Positions 1-7,848 of a DNA stretch of 8,605 bases are shown piece after piece; position 1 is the stretch's first letter, and the number at the start of each line of letters is the position of its first letter. Under the pieces are notes generated by a model. That model saw only the letters and a list, made by a program, of their open reading frames with translations, was not told the DNA's origin and made no database searches. A program made the position numbers and the translations under genes. This stretch comes from JBCDIQ01 sp039024295 (GTDB lineage Bacteria; Bacteroidota; Bacteroidia; J057), in contig JBCDIQ010000256.1 of assembly GCA_039024295.1 (NCBI GenBank), forward strand, positions 1 to 8,605, written 5' to 3'.

Positions 1-84
1 AAACAGAATAAACCCCTAAAAACCAGATGCTTAAATAATTTCCTCTTGCTGCAAACAAGGGTTAGAAGATGACTACTTATGAGT

Positions 85-114
85 TTGGGCATTTTGAATT
101 TAGAAATAGGTTTG
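85..114 (+). promoter_or_regulatory. Bacteroidota-type promoter for the giant T9SS gene
   Basis: A TTG at 85-87 (within TTTG 84-87) is followed after 19 bases by TAGGTTTG at 107-114, which fits the Bacteroidota -33/-7 consensus TTG-N17-23-TAnnTTTG. Transcription would begin near 120, leaving a leader of roughly 55 bases before the ATG at 177. The match and spacing are seen directly; use as a promoter is inferred. No other match this good was found in the three intergenic regions. Confidence 0.55.
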
Positions 115-130
115 AACGTCAATAGGTGTA

Positions 131-149
131 TCCGGAATAAACTACCGGA
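131..149 (+). other. Small 5'-leader hairpin
   Basis: TCCGG at 131-135 and CCGGA at 145-149 form a five-base inverted repeat with a nine-base loop, inside the predicted leader of the giant gene. A third CCGG lies at 165-168, close to the start codon, and could compete for pairing. The fold is short and its function is unknown. No clear Shine-Dalgarno sequence lies between it and the ATG at 177. Confidence 0.25.
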
Positions 150-176
150 TTTCTGGACTAATAGCCGGTTAACCAA

Positions 177-3100
177 ATGCGAAACAAACTGAACCTCTCT
201 CCAAAAAATGAGCAACGAGTTAAATTGTCTGTTGTTCTTGGGATCCCATTAGCTGTGGTATCATTAGCAGCTTTACTTCTCTCCTCTGGCGTTGAAAGAA
301 GCGTAGACCTCCAATCCAATGTAACCCTGGAATATCATGCTTGCGGAGACCCGGAAGACTTCTCCGTCGTTTTGATGAACCTCGACTCCCTACCAGTAAA
401 TGGCATTAACATCCAAGTCGACTTACCTCCGGGCATCGAGTATGTAACGGGAAGTATTTCTGAAACATCCAGCCTGAATGTGCAGGAAAGTGATACCAGC
501 AACCTCCGCTCGATCGCATTTACCTCAGACGACCTTCTGGCTGGCGAAATGTTGGAATTCACCATCAAAACAAGGGCCTTATGTGGAGCAATTGCTTACA
601 TGCAAGGAGGAAATTTGCTTGAAAATACCGTTACCCTGACCCATGATGATGGTTCAGAAACACATACTTCAAACTCCTACAATGTAAAATCAGCAGCGCT
701 TACCATCCTGAGTGTCACAGAGACCAGTCATACCGGCTATGTAGGAACCTCGTACGAACGCACCCTCAGAATCATCAACGGAGGAAATGGCCGCCTCAGT
801 GAGTTTCGCCTGGCAGACAGCCATAACAGCAACATTCAAATAACCGGTACCAACTTTGGAACCCTCAATGCGACTGCAGATACCATTCTGTTTACTTCTG
901 CCGATTTTGACTCAGTCGGAAACAATAATGGATATTTTGAAACCAATGAAATTATTGAAGTCATTCAAACAGTCGAAATTATTGGATGTCAAAATTCCAC
1001 CTCTACCTTCGATGCCTTTTGGGGATGCGGAGACACCCCTACGTGCCAAAGTTCGACCAGTAGCTCTACAACAGTTGCGCATACAGTTGTACGGACAGCT
1101 GACCCGAACTTAGTCAGGAAGACAGAACCTGCTTTTAGTGGATGTCCGGGCCAGGGACCTGAACTTCAGAAACTCAGAATTATCAACACAGGCATGGGGC
1201 CTGCACGTTCCGTGGCTGTTGAGCTTTATCAGCCCTCAAGTACGTCTTATTCACAGATTTTAGACAGCACCATACGGTATCGTATCGGCGAAAGTTCTAA
1301 TTTCCAGAATCCTACTTTAACCTCTCGGACAGGAGGGCAGTCATACACATGCTTGTATCCCAACCCCACAACCAAGGCAAAATTCGACTTACCTGAGATC
1401 AAAACCGGTGATACCGTCTTCATCGAGTTTGAGACCTTTAGCTGTTGCCCCACCACCTGCCAAAAGGCTTCCCTTTTAGGCTGGACTTCCAAGCTGACCT
1501 ATGAGAATGCCTGCGGAAATAAGACCTATACAAAGACCAATACGGGACAATCTTCCATCAGCAAAGACCTCAGCCTGTTTGCTGAGACTCCAGCCTACAT
1601 TTTTGATGGCGAAACAAAGGAATGGCATTTCATGGTAGCGTCAGAGGATATGGAACTACCCATGGAGGCAAAGGGAAGGTTCGAAATTGAGGTCGATCTT
1701 CCTGCTGGGCTTACATGGACCTCCGGGGCAAATGATTTCAGCTTTACCAGTGGAAAAAAAGAGTGGGCAGCAAGTAAAGTTAGCTTTGATGCAAACAACC
1801 GTAAGCTCACCGGCCACTTCCCTACGCCCATGCCAAATAACTTCCGGTTGCTACGTGCAGACATCGGATTTACCCTCACCATGGACTGTGACCAGCCTGG
1901 TGTTCAAATGGGCATGAACCCACAAAATGTTGGGGTACAAACCTTTTTCCAAATCGATACCACTTGCCAGTCTACTTGTAGAATCCCCTTGGGGTGTGAA
2001 GCATCCTCTATAACATACGTATACTGCCCTGGCGGGCCAGTATGCAGCGGCATTTCTCTCAAAACCTTCGAACCTTATCGTACAAGCGTTGGCCTGCCTG
2101 ATAATGACCAAAACGGGAATCCTGATGCTGGGGGAAGCCTAAATGAGAATAAGATCAGGAGAAACCGGGCCATGTTTGGCGATACCATCCGTATGCATTA
2201 TGCTGGAAAGGTCAACCGTCAGTCTGGTGACCCAACGTTCAGCCACGGGTATTTGGAATCTACTGTTCCTTTGGGAGTGAACCTGTCATTTGTTGGAGGA
2301 GGAATAAGCGTTTACCCCAGAAGTGGCGGAACCAAGAATTCTACTAGCATTGCTTCCTCCTACACAGACAAAGGTACCAGCAGAACCTTTACCCTGGATT
2401 ATAGCCCTATGACCCTGGGTGGCGATTTCTCTGGTTATACGTTCGAAAATGGCGATTCAGTGGTGATAGACATTGATTATAAGGTAACTGGTAATATCGG
2501 TGAGAAAATTGAGCAGGTGACAGTCACCAACTCCGTCTATTTGGCAACCAAGGCAAGCCCTGTATCAAATGACCGCTTCTCCTGCTTTGATTTGCCCGAA
2601 AACATCACCTTGATCGGATATGCCTTCAAAACCAGCGGAAAAGAAAACAACACGGTCAACAACTGTGTCAAAACCATTAAGCAACAATATTACCTGGGTA
2701 TAGGTCCTTGCTGTAGCAATTATAATGGAGGCAATTTATTCCCGTATGAATACCGGAACTGGGCACATGTTTCCCAGGTAAAGCTCAACCTTCCTGAAGG
2801 GTACAGCATGATAGGGGCCAAGCTGAAGCAATGGCGAACGACCTACACAGGAGGAAGTAGAGGAGAAACCCAATACAACCTCACGCCTGACAGTACCGCC
2901 GGCGATACCCTCTATTTCAATCTGGCTCAATACCACAAAGATCAAGGCGGCAGTATCGGATACAGCGATGACGGCTTCTATGGAAGAATTTACCTGGACG
3001 TAGCCTCTACCTGTACCAAAACCCCCAATGTTTGGGAAAATATCAACTGGTACTATGACTTGAACAAGGCATCGGTTATAGGAGGAGGAAGCACCGGCTG

Positions 3101-6100
3101 GATGACCACAACACCTGACAGAATTCGTTACAGGCCACCAAATGTGCAACTAAGCGCACAGAATCCGATTATTGACGGACTTAATGAACAGGTAGAATTT
3201 AAGTTTGACGTAAAGAATCTATCTACCAATGGGGGCGCCAAAAACGTATGGATGGTGGTTACTTCTCCATCTGGCAAGATCAACATCAACGAAGTTCGTA
3301 ATAGCAGCAAGCAAGCGATGAACCTTGCTGGAGACATTTACCAGCTCGGAGACATTGGCGCTAATAAAACCCTGAGCTACAGCATCCTGGCAAGTACCAG
3401 CGACTGTAACAAAGACAGCCTCAAGGTATACTATGGTCAGGAATGTACCGGCTACCCGGCTACCATGGCGGAATTTAATTGCCCCATTGACAGCTTTATG
3501 CTGTATGTCCAGCCCAAGGATGCGGAACTGCAACTTACCCTGCTTCAATCTGCGCCAGAACTAGATGTATGTGATGCCAATCCTTCGTTCCCAATTGAAC
3601 TGGAAGTGGCAAGCGTAATATTTGCCTCCACAAAAGATATCACGGTTGATATAGTCGTCCCAACCAATGAGGGTCTAGGCATTGTGGCCAACAGCAGCCA
3701 GCTTCGCTACCCAGTGGGCGGCCAGTACGCAACTGTTAGCGATCCGGTCAAAACCCAGAATTCCTACCGTTTTGACTTGAACCAGATTAGCCAGGTGATC
3801 AATGACAATAATCTGCCGGGCATTGTAAAAACCGACTCAAATCGCTTCAGGCTGAAATTTGACATGGCGGTGGACATCAGCAAATTTGACCAGGGAGATA
3901 GATTTGAGATTCGGGTAAATGGCAAGCAATACTGCGGGCAACAGTTGCCAGAATTGTACTTGGCCCATCAGCGGATTTATGCAGAATCGCCCTTCCGTTC
4001 CACGTTCGAAATGGACACCACCGCCACCTTTATGAATACCCTTTCAGAGGGATGGTCCGTAAGTTGGAATGACTTTGACGAAGATGGTGACCTGGATATC
4101 TATGCTACTCATCACAACAAATTTGAACCGAACCATCTGTATGTCAACAATGGAGATGGTACCTTTAGTCGAAATACCACCCATCTAATTGTACAAGACA
4201 AAGGACCTTCAATGGCTTCCAGTTGGGGCGATTTCAACAATGACGGCCACATGGACCTCTTTGTGAGCAACAACATCGGCTCTCCCAACTGGCTGTACCG
4301 AAACTTGGGGAATGGCAAATTCAATCGGGTGAGTCCTACCAGAAACGACCAGCTTGGGTATAAGGGCTACACCTTCTGCTCGGTCTGGGGCGATTACGAT
4401 AATGATGGCTTCCTGGATATCTTCCTCGTGGACTTCCAGAATACACGGTTCAACCAATTGTTCCGAAACAATGGAAACGAAACCTTCACCAAGGTAGGTG
4501 GCGGGGATATATCCACCGAATCCTTCCGCTCTATCAGTGCATCTTGGGCCGACTTCGACAATGACGATGACCTCGACCTATTTTTGTGTAACTCCTACGC
4601 CAACAACCGACTATACCGGAACGAAGGCAACGGCATTTTCCGAACAACCACCGGCATTGAATCAAATGATGGAGGCAATTCTATCGGATCCAGCTGGGGA
4701 GATTATGACAATGATGGGGACCTGGATTTGTTTGTGGCCAATGCGGGCGCCAATAACTTCCTGTACAACAACAATGGAGACGGCACCTTTACCAAAATCA
4801 CCTCTGGTTCAATTGTGAACGATGGTGGAGCCTCCCATGGCAGCGGGTTTGCCGATTATGACAATGACGGCTGGCTGGACCTACTAGTGGTAAATGACAA
4901 TGGCAACTCCAAGTTCCTGTACCAAAATCAGGGAGATGGCACCTTTTTGCGGATCAATAATGAGATTACGGGGGCCATTGGCGGAACACGTGGTATGGCC
5001 TGGGCAGACTTCGACAATGACGGGGACCTGGATGTATTCATGGCTACTACTGGGAATGAGCCCAACCTCCTGTTTAAAAACAGCCGGGGAAAATGTATCG
5101 GAAACGTGAATGTAGACCTCAAAGGCTCTACTTCCAATGCTGCGGCCATTGGGGCCAAGGTGAAGGTTAAAACTGTCATTAATGGACAAGAAGTTTGGCA
5201 ATTACGCCAGGTAACCGCCCTTTCTGGCGGTGGCGTTGCTGGGCAAGGTGACCCACGTGTTCATTTTGGGGTAGGAGACGCCCCTTTAATTGATTCTATT
5301 GTGGTTGAGTGGCCTTCCGGGGTGGTGCAATACGCAGTTAACCAGCCCGTAGGAGACAGTGATGATCCTGTGACCATCCCCATAGTGGAATCAACCGCGA
5401 GGGACATTTGCGGGTATGTTTACAGTGACCAAAACAGCGATTGCCTCAAGGCTCCTGGAGAAAGTGGCATTCCAGGGGTTCAGATCGAAATATTGCCTGG
5501 ACCTCGATATGCTTACACTGACTCTACGGGCTATTACAGCATCAGCCTGGAACCGGGAGAATACACCCTGAAAGCGCAACCTGATAATAATTGGACAGTA
5601 GAATGTCCCACCAATACGGGAAATAGCCATACGGTGACGGTTACCGCTCCGGGACAAGAATGTGGGTATGATTTCGGTCTATCAGCTGGCTGTGCCGATC
5701 CTGATTTGAGCGTATATTCAGGCACCACAGCCTTGCGCAGGGGATTTGAAAATACTTATTCCATTACCTATGAGAATAATGGGGGCGCACCTGCTACGGA
5801 TGTGATCCTGGAATTCCAGATGGATCCCCAGATATTTCCACTGTGGTCAAGTGTCGCATGGGACACGCTTATCGCCAGTACAAATACTGCACGTTGGAAC
5901 CTGGGAACAATTGCGGTAGGCAGCAGTACGACCATCTTCCTGAAAGACTCCGTTTCGGCACGGGCACCGATTGGGGATTCGCTGGATGTGGTGGCTACCA
6001 TTTCTGCACTGGAAGAAGACTGTGCACCTTCAGACGATAAACACCTGTTACGAGAGATGATCAACGGTGCCCTTGATCCGAATGACAAACTGGTCATGCC

Positions 6101-6749
6101 AATTGGTGAAATTGCAGAGGATGAACTCCTTACCTACCGCATTCGATTCCAGAATGTGGGGAATTATCCGGCCACCTTCGTCATCCTGCGGGATACCATC
6201 TCCGAGCACCTGGACCTGAATTCACTGCGGATGAAGACAGCGAGTCACGCCTACAATGTCAAACGTGAAGGCAATGTGATGATCTGGCGATTTGATGACA
6301 TTAACTTGCCCGACAGCGCGTCTGATGAACCCAACAGCCACGGATTTGTGCAGTTCACCATACGACCTGTGCAGGATGTACCTCACCGGACGCAAATCCG
6401 CAACCGTGCAGCCATCTTCTTCGACTACAATGAGCCGGTGATTACGAATTACACTTTCAACTCCATCCAGTATGTGGACAAGCGTCCGATGGCCAAGGAG
6501 GTCTCGGTATTCCCTAACCCTGTGGTGGATTTTGCCCAGGTGAAATTGGTTCCGCTCGTACCGGGAGTTGACCTGCGGATGTCACGCATTCAGATCAGTG
6601 ACCTCAAGGGCGTTACCCACAAAGATTACCAACTGAGTCGGGCACGAGAATTTGGTGTCAAGATGAGCGATTTGCGAGCAGGCATGTATGTGATCACGTC
6701 CTATGACCTTTCCGGACGGAAATATTCAGCGAAGGTGCTGAAGAAGTAG
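177..6749 (+). CDS. Giant T9SS-secreted multidomain protein (DUF11-like modules, FG-GAP propeller, ASPIC/UnbV, SdrD-B-like, DUF7619-like, type A sorting domain)
   Basis: This 2190-residue protein is probably exported by Sec, moved across the outer membrane by T9SS, and anchored on the surface or released. Residues 1-16 are basic and 17-37 hydrophobic, consistent with a signal peptide. Residues 38 to about 1270 are beta-rich, Cys-containing Ig-like/DUF11-like modules; C56, C323 and C1132 each open a similar stretch. Residues 642-650 form an Asp/Asn-rich loop like a thrombospondin type 3 calcium site. About 1275-1645 is a seven-bladed FG-GAP/VCBS propeller, followed by ASPIC/UnbV (about 1649-1718), an SdrD-B/carboxypeptidase-regulatory-like domain (1743-1800), a DUF11-like domain (from 1841), a DUF7619-like domain (about 1961-2097), and a T9SS type A tail (2107-2190) with FPNP and terminal KVLKK. 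ATG 177 is the first possible start, because an in-frame stop lies at 162-164. It is a single-gene unit with its own promoter and terminator. The T9SS tail and propeller are firm; the N-terminal module boundaries are approximate. Binding or adhesion is inferred; no catalytic domain was recognised. Confidence 0.93.
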   Translation: MRNKLNLSPKNEQRVKLSVVLGIPLAVVSLAALLLSSGVERSVDLQSNVTLEYHACGDPEDFSVVLMNLDSLPVNGINIQVDLPPGIEYVTGSISETSSLNVQESDTSNLRSIAFTSDDLLAGEMLEFTIKTRALCGAIAYMQGGNLLENTVTLTHDDGSETHTSNSYNVKSAALTILSVTETSHTGYVGTSYERTLRIINGGNGRLSEFRLADSHNSNIQITGTNFGTLNATADTILFTSADFDSVGNNNGYFETNEIIEVIQTVEIIGCQNSTSTFDAFWGCGDTPTCQSSTSSSTTVAHTVVRTADPNLVRKTEPAFSGCPGQGPELQKLRIINTGMGPARSVAVELYQPSSTSYSQILDSTIRYRIGESSNFQNPTLTSRTGGQSYTCLYPNPTTKAKFDLPEIKTGDTVFIEFETFSCCPTTCQKASLLGWTSKLTYENACGNKTYTKTNTGQSSISKDLSLFAETPAYIFDGETKEWHFMVASEDMELPMEAKGRFEIEVDLPAGLTWTSGANDFSFTSGKKEWAASKVSFDANNRKLTGHFPTPMPNNFRLLRADIGFTLTMDCDQPGVQMGMNPQNVGVQTFFQIDTTCQSTCRIPLGCEASSITYVYCPGGPVCSGISLKTFEPYRTSVGLPDNDQNGNPDAGGSLNENKIRRNRAMFGDTIRMHYAGKVNRQSGDPTFSHGYLESTVPLGVNLSFVGGGISVYPRSGGTKNSTSIASSYTDKGTSRTFTLDYSPMTLGGDFSGYTFENGDSVVIDIDYKVTGNIGEKIEQVTVTNSVYLATKASPVSNDRFSCFDLPENITLIGYAFKTSGKENNTVNNCVKTIKQQYYLGIGPCCSNYNGGNLFPYEYRNWAHVSQVKLNLPEGYSMIGAKLKQWRTTYTGGSRGETQYNLTPDSTAGDTLYFNLAQYHKDQGGSIGYSDDGFYGRIYLDVASTCTKTPNVWENINWYYDLNKASVIGGGSTGWMTTTPDRIRYRPPNVQLSAQNPIIDGLNEQVEFKFDVKNLSTNGGAKNVWMVVTSPSGKININEVRNSSKQAMNLAGDIYQLGDIGANKTLSYSILASTSDCNKDSLKVYYGQECTGYPATMAEFNCPIDSFMLYVQPKDAELQLTLLQSAPELDVCDANPSFPIELEVASVIFASTKDITVDIVVPTNEGLGIVANSSQLRYPVGGQYATVSDPVKTQNSYRFDLNQISQVINDNNLPGIVKTDSNRFRLKFDMAVDISKFDQGDRFEIRVNGKQYCGQQLPELYLAHQRIYAESPFRSTFEMDTTATFMNTLSEGWSVSWNDFDEDGDLDIYATHHNKFEPNHLYVNNGDGTFSRNTTHLIVQDKGPSMASSWGDFNNDGHMDLFVSNNIGSPNWLYRNLGNGKFNRVSPTRNDQLGYKGYTFCSVWGDYDNDGFLDIFLVDFQNTRFNQLFRNNGNETFTKVGGGDISTESFRSISASWADFDNDDDLDLFLCNSYANNRLYRNEGNGIFRTTTGIESNDGGNSIGSSWGDYDNDGDLDLFVANAGANNFLYNNNGDGTFTKITSGSIVNDGGASHGSGFADYDNDGWLDLLVVNDNGNSKFLYQNQGDGTFLRINNEITGAIGGTRGMAWADFDNDGDLDVFMATTGNEPNLLFKNSRGKCIGNVNVDLKGSTSNAAAIGAKVKVKTVINGQEVWQLRQVTALSGGGVAGQGDPRVHFGVGDAPLIDSIVVEWPSGVVQYAVNQPVGDSDDPVTIPIVESTARDICGYVYSDQNSDCLKAPGESGIPGVQIEILPGPRYAYTDSTGYYSISLEPGEYTLKAQPDNNWTVECPTNTGNSHTVTVTAPGQECGYDFGLSAGCADPDLSVYSGTTALRRGFENTYSITYENNGGAPATDVILEFQMDPQIFPLWSSVAWDTLIASTNTARWNLGTIAVGSSTTIFLKDSVSARAPIGDSLDVVATISALEEDCAPSDDKHLLREMINGALDPNDKLVMPIGEIAEDELLTYRIRFQNVGNYPATFVILRDTISEHLDLNSLRMKTASHAYNVKREGNVMIWRFDDINLPDSASDEPNSHGFVQFTIRPVQDVPHRTQIRNRAAIFFDYNEPVITNYTFNSIQYVDKRPMAKEVSVFPNPVVDFAQVKLVPLVPGVDLRMSRIQISDLKGVTHKDYQLSRAREFGVKMSDLRAGMYVITSYDLSGRKYSAKVLKK
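4065..5060 (+). repeat. Seven FG-GAP/VCBS repeats forming one beta-propeller
   Basis: Seven copies of a 50-54 residue unit lie inside the giant gene. Each begins with W/F-[GAN]-D-[FY] and an Asp/Asn calcium loop of the type DxDxDGDxD. The anchoring aromatic residues are W1297, W1350, W1404, W1457, W1507, F1558 and W1609, with codons at 4065, 4224, 4386, 4545, 4695, 4848 and 5001. The first six units continue with an L-[YF]-x-N-x-G-[DN]-x-x-F element. The seventh keeps only LFKN and runs into ASPIC/UnbV. In the fourth unit the loop Gly is Asp (DNDDDLD). Seven regular units match a complete propeller as in integrin alpha chains. Calcium binding is expected from the family, not shown here. Confidence 0.88.
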
Positions 6750-6767
6750 TGCTTAGGAAGGTCTAAC

Positions 6768-6790
6768 CTAAAAGGCTAAAATTGGATTTA
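6768..6790 (+). repeat. Left copy of imperfect direct repeat flanking the toxin-antitoxin cassette
   Basis: This 23-base stretch begins CTAAAAGGCTAAA and resembles 7678-7699 in the same orientation. The two differ by one inserted C and two transitions, so 20 of 22 aligned bases match. The copies lie 910 bases apart and bracket the antitoxin-toxin pair and its terminator side. They could be remnants of an insertion event. A chance match in AT-rich DNA is also possible. Confidence 0.35.
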
Positions 6791-6793
6791 ATG

Positions 6794-6830
6794 CAGCCAT
6801 TGTGATGAAAATTGCAATGGCTGTTTTTTT
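6794..6830 (+). terminator. Intrinsic terminator after the giant T9SS gene
   Basis: The arms 6794-6806 and 6811-6823 pair over 13 bases, including two adjacent G-U pairs, around a GAAA tetraloop at 6807-6810. Seven T residues follow at 6824-6830. This is a near-ideal Rho-independent terminator, 45 bases past the stop codon. It should separate the giant gene from the downstream toxin-antitoxin cassette. Confidence 0.9.
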
Positions 6831-6856
6831 GTATGATCTTGTTTGAAAACTAACTG

Positions 6857-6880
6857 AACGGAAAAGCCCGAAAATCCGTT
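6857..6880 (+). promoter_or_regulatory. Candidate operator inverted repeat upstream of the antitoxin gene
   Basis: AACGGA at 6857-6862 and TCCGTT at 6875-6880 are perfect inverted copies separated by 12 bases, ending 20 bases before the antitoxin ATG at 6901. Type II toxin-antitoxin operons are usually repressed by the antitoxin or the complex binding such a palindrome, so this is the natural operator candidate. No TAnnTTTG promoter element was found nearby, so the promoter itself is not located. A second reading is a simple leader hairpin. Confidence 0.35.
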
Positions 6881-6900
6881 TTAACTAAAAAAGCATTTAC

Positions 6901-7086
6901 ATGAATGTATCAGTAGAAAAAACCAACGAGGCGATTGTCATCAAACTCCCTCTGGATACAAAAGCATCAGATATTCAACAAGTGCTGGAGTTTATCGAGT
7001 ACATCCAGCTCATTTCTGGCAGTAAAGCAAAGCAAGCTGACATAGATGCATTAGCAAAAGAAGTAAATAAAAATTGGTGGGAGTAA
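6901..7086 (+). CDS. Antitoxin-like small protein paired with a PIN toxin
   Basis: This 61-residue protein is probably the antitoxin of the PIN protein encoded 44 bases downstream. Its role would be to block the nuclease and repress the operon. From the sequence, a strand-like stretch (about 10-18, EAIVIKLPL) precedes two probable helices (22-38 and 42-58), an order compatible with a ribbon-helix-helix-type fold, though no diagnostic DNA-binding motif is visible. The polar second helix and the end KNWWE resemble the toxin-binding tails of small Bacteroidota antitoxins found next to PIN genes; this resemblance is from memory. The start at 6901 follows an A-rich stretch (6884-6891), usual for Bacteroidota. 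Base composition is more AT-rich than in the giant gene, suggesting separate acquisition. The pairing is well supported by order, size and spacing; the fold is a guess. Confidence 0.72.
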   Translation: MNVSVEKTNEAIVIKLPLDTKASDIQQVLEFIEYIQLISGSKAKQADIDALAKEVNKNWWE

Positions 7087-7130
7087 AATAAGGCTCGTTT
7101 CCTAGGGAAGGAAGGATTTGAAGGTGTCGT

Positions 7131-7577
7131 ATGATGAAAACCTATATTGTTGATTCAAACATCGTTTTTTCTGCTGCCCTAAATCCAACGAGTCAAATAG
7201 GAAAATTTCTTATCTCCTCCGAAAGAAATCAGGTCAAATTCCATTCAGCTGACTATTTAAAAACTGAAATAGGGAGATACATCCCTAAATTGATAAGGCT
7301 ATCTGGTTTGGAAGAAGGATCAATAAAGAGGATTTTAGAGCTTATTTATTCGCGGATTACTTTTACTCCGGATGACAAAATACCTTTCAAGTACTATAAA
7401 AATGCTGTTCCATTTTTTAGGGACATAGATATGAATGACTTGGTATTCCTGGCCTTGACAGACTACCTTAAGGGAGAATTGTGGACAGGGGACATGGAAC
7501 TTTATCGAGGGCTAACATCAAAAGGATATAATAAGGTGCTCACTTTTCAAGAGATTAAGAAGGAGTTGGACCTTTGA
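7131..7577 (+). CDS. PIN-domain nuclease, toxin of a type II toxin-antitoxin pair
   Basis: This 148-residue protein has the length and acidic residues of a single PIN domain, a Mg2+-dependent ribonuclease fold typical of VapC-like toxins. Residues 4-14 (TYIVDSNIVFS) give the first strand and D8. E46 lies in the KTEIGRY helix. D100 and D103 lie in DIDMNDLVFLALT, and D121 in LWTGD, so the expected acidic quartet appears intact. It looks most like the PIN group whose members begin with a VDxNIxFSAxL motif and carry an LWTGD element. The substrate cannot be read from the sequence; related toxins cut tRNA, rRNA or mRNA. The start is ambiguous between ATG 7131 and ATG 7134. AAGGTG at 7121-7126 lies 4 and 7 bases from them, which slightly favours 7134. 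It shares an operon with the antitoxin gene and is similarly AT-rich. No clear terminator follows. Confidence 0.85.
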   Translation: MMKTYIVDSNIVFSAALNPTSQIGKFLISSERNQVKFHSADYLKTEIGRYIPKLIRLSGLEEGSIKRILELIYSRITFTPDDKIPFKYYKNAVPFFRDIDMNDLVFLALTDYLKGELWTGDMELYRGLTSKGYNKVLTFQEIKKELDL

Positions 7578-7677
7578 CTAAAGGATCAGATTCTACTAAA
7601 ACCCACTAAAGTAAACAGCCATTTCAATACAACATTATTCAGCCTCGTTTACGAACTAGAACTGTTATATTTTTTGG

Positions 7678-7699
7678 CTAAAAGGTAAAGTTGGACTTA
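7678..7699 (+). repeat. Right copy of imperfect direct repeat flanking the toxin-antitoxin cassette
   Basis: This 22-base stretch begins CTAAAAGGTAAAG and is the partner of 6768-6790, with one base missing and two transitions. It lies about 100 bases beyond the PIN toxin stop codon. The significance is uncertain, because a two-copy imperfect match in AT-rich sequence can arise by chance. Confidence 0.35.
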
Positions 7700-7844
7700 C
7701 AAGAGAGGGACGATTAAAGTCTCTTTGTTAGAGGGACAAAGGAACTTTGAAAAATATGGTGATGTTGAAAAGAGATTTGCATCCCATGCCCAAAAGCCGA
7801 GTAAAAAGAAATATAGACGAGATCAGAACTGGAAGATGAATTAA
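7689..7844 (+). pseudogene. Possible gene relic: basic open frame without a start codon
   Basis: The only stretch of note in the 271-base gap between the toxin and oxidase genes is a frame open from after a stop at 7686-7688 to TAA at 7842-7844, about 51 codons. It has no usable ATG: the only Met is the next-to-last codon. TTG 7725 or ATT 7713 would be the only early starts. The conceptual product is rich in Lys and Arg near its end (PSKKKYRRDQNWKM) and is preceded by an NFEKYGDVEKRF stretch that reads like real protein. It could be the tail of a gene cut by insertion of the cassette, or simply chance. I do not recognise a family. Confidence 0.22.
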
Positions 7845-7848
7845 TCCC

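Noticed and set aside
1..84. Possible end of an upstream gene at the left edge
   Set aside because: No frame with convincing coding character or terminator was seen on either strand. The stretch is AT-rich and appears non-coding.
2736..3149. 137-codon open frame on the minus strand inside the giant gene
   Set aside because: It lies wholly antisense to a well-supported coding region, has no recognisable domain and no promoter or ribosome site. The other antisense and out-of-frame openings within 177-6749 were rejected for the same reasons.
4065..5060. Regular DNA periodicity that could suggest a CRISPR or tandem array
   Set aside because: The period of about 150-160 bases reflects protein repeats (propeller blades) with diverged codons. 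There are no identical short repeats with unique spacers.
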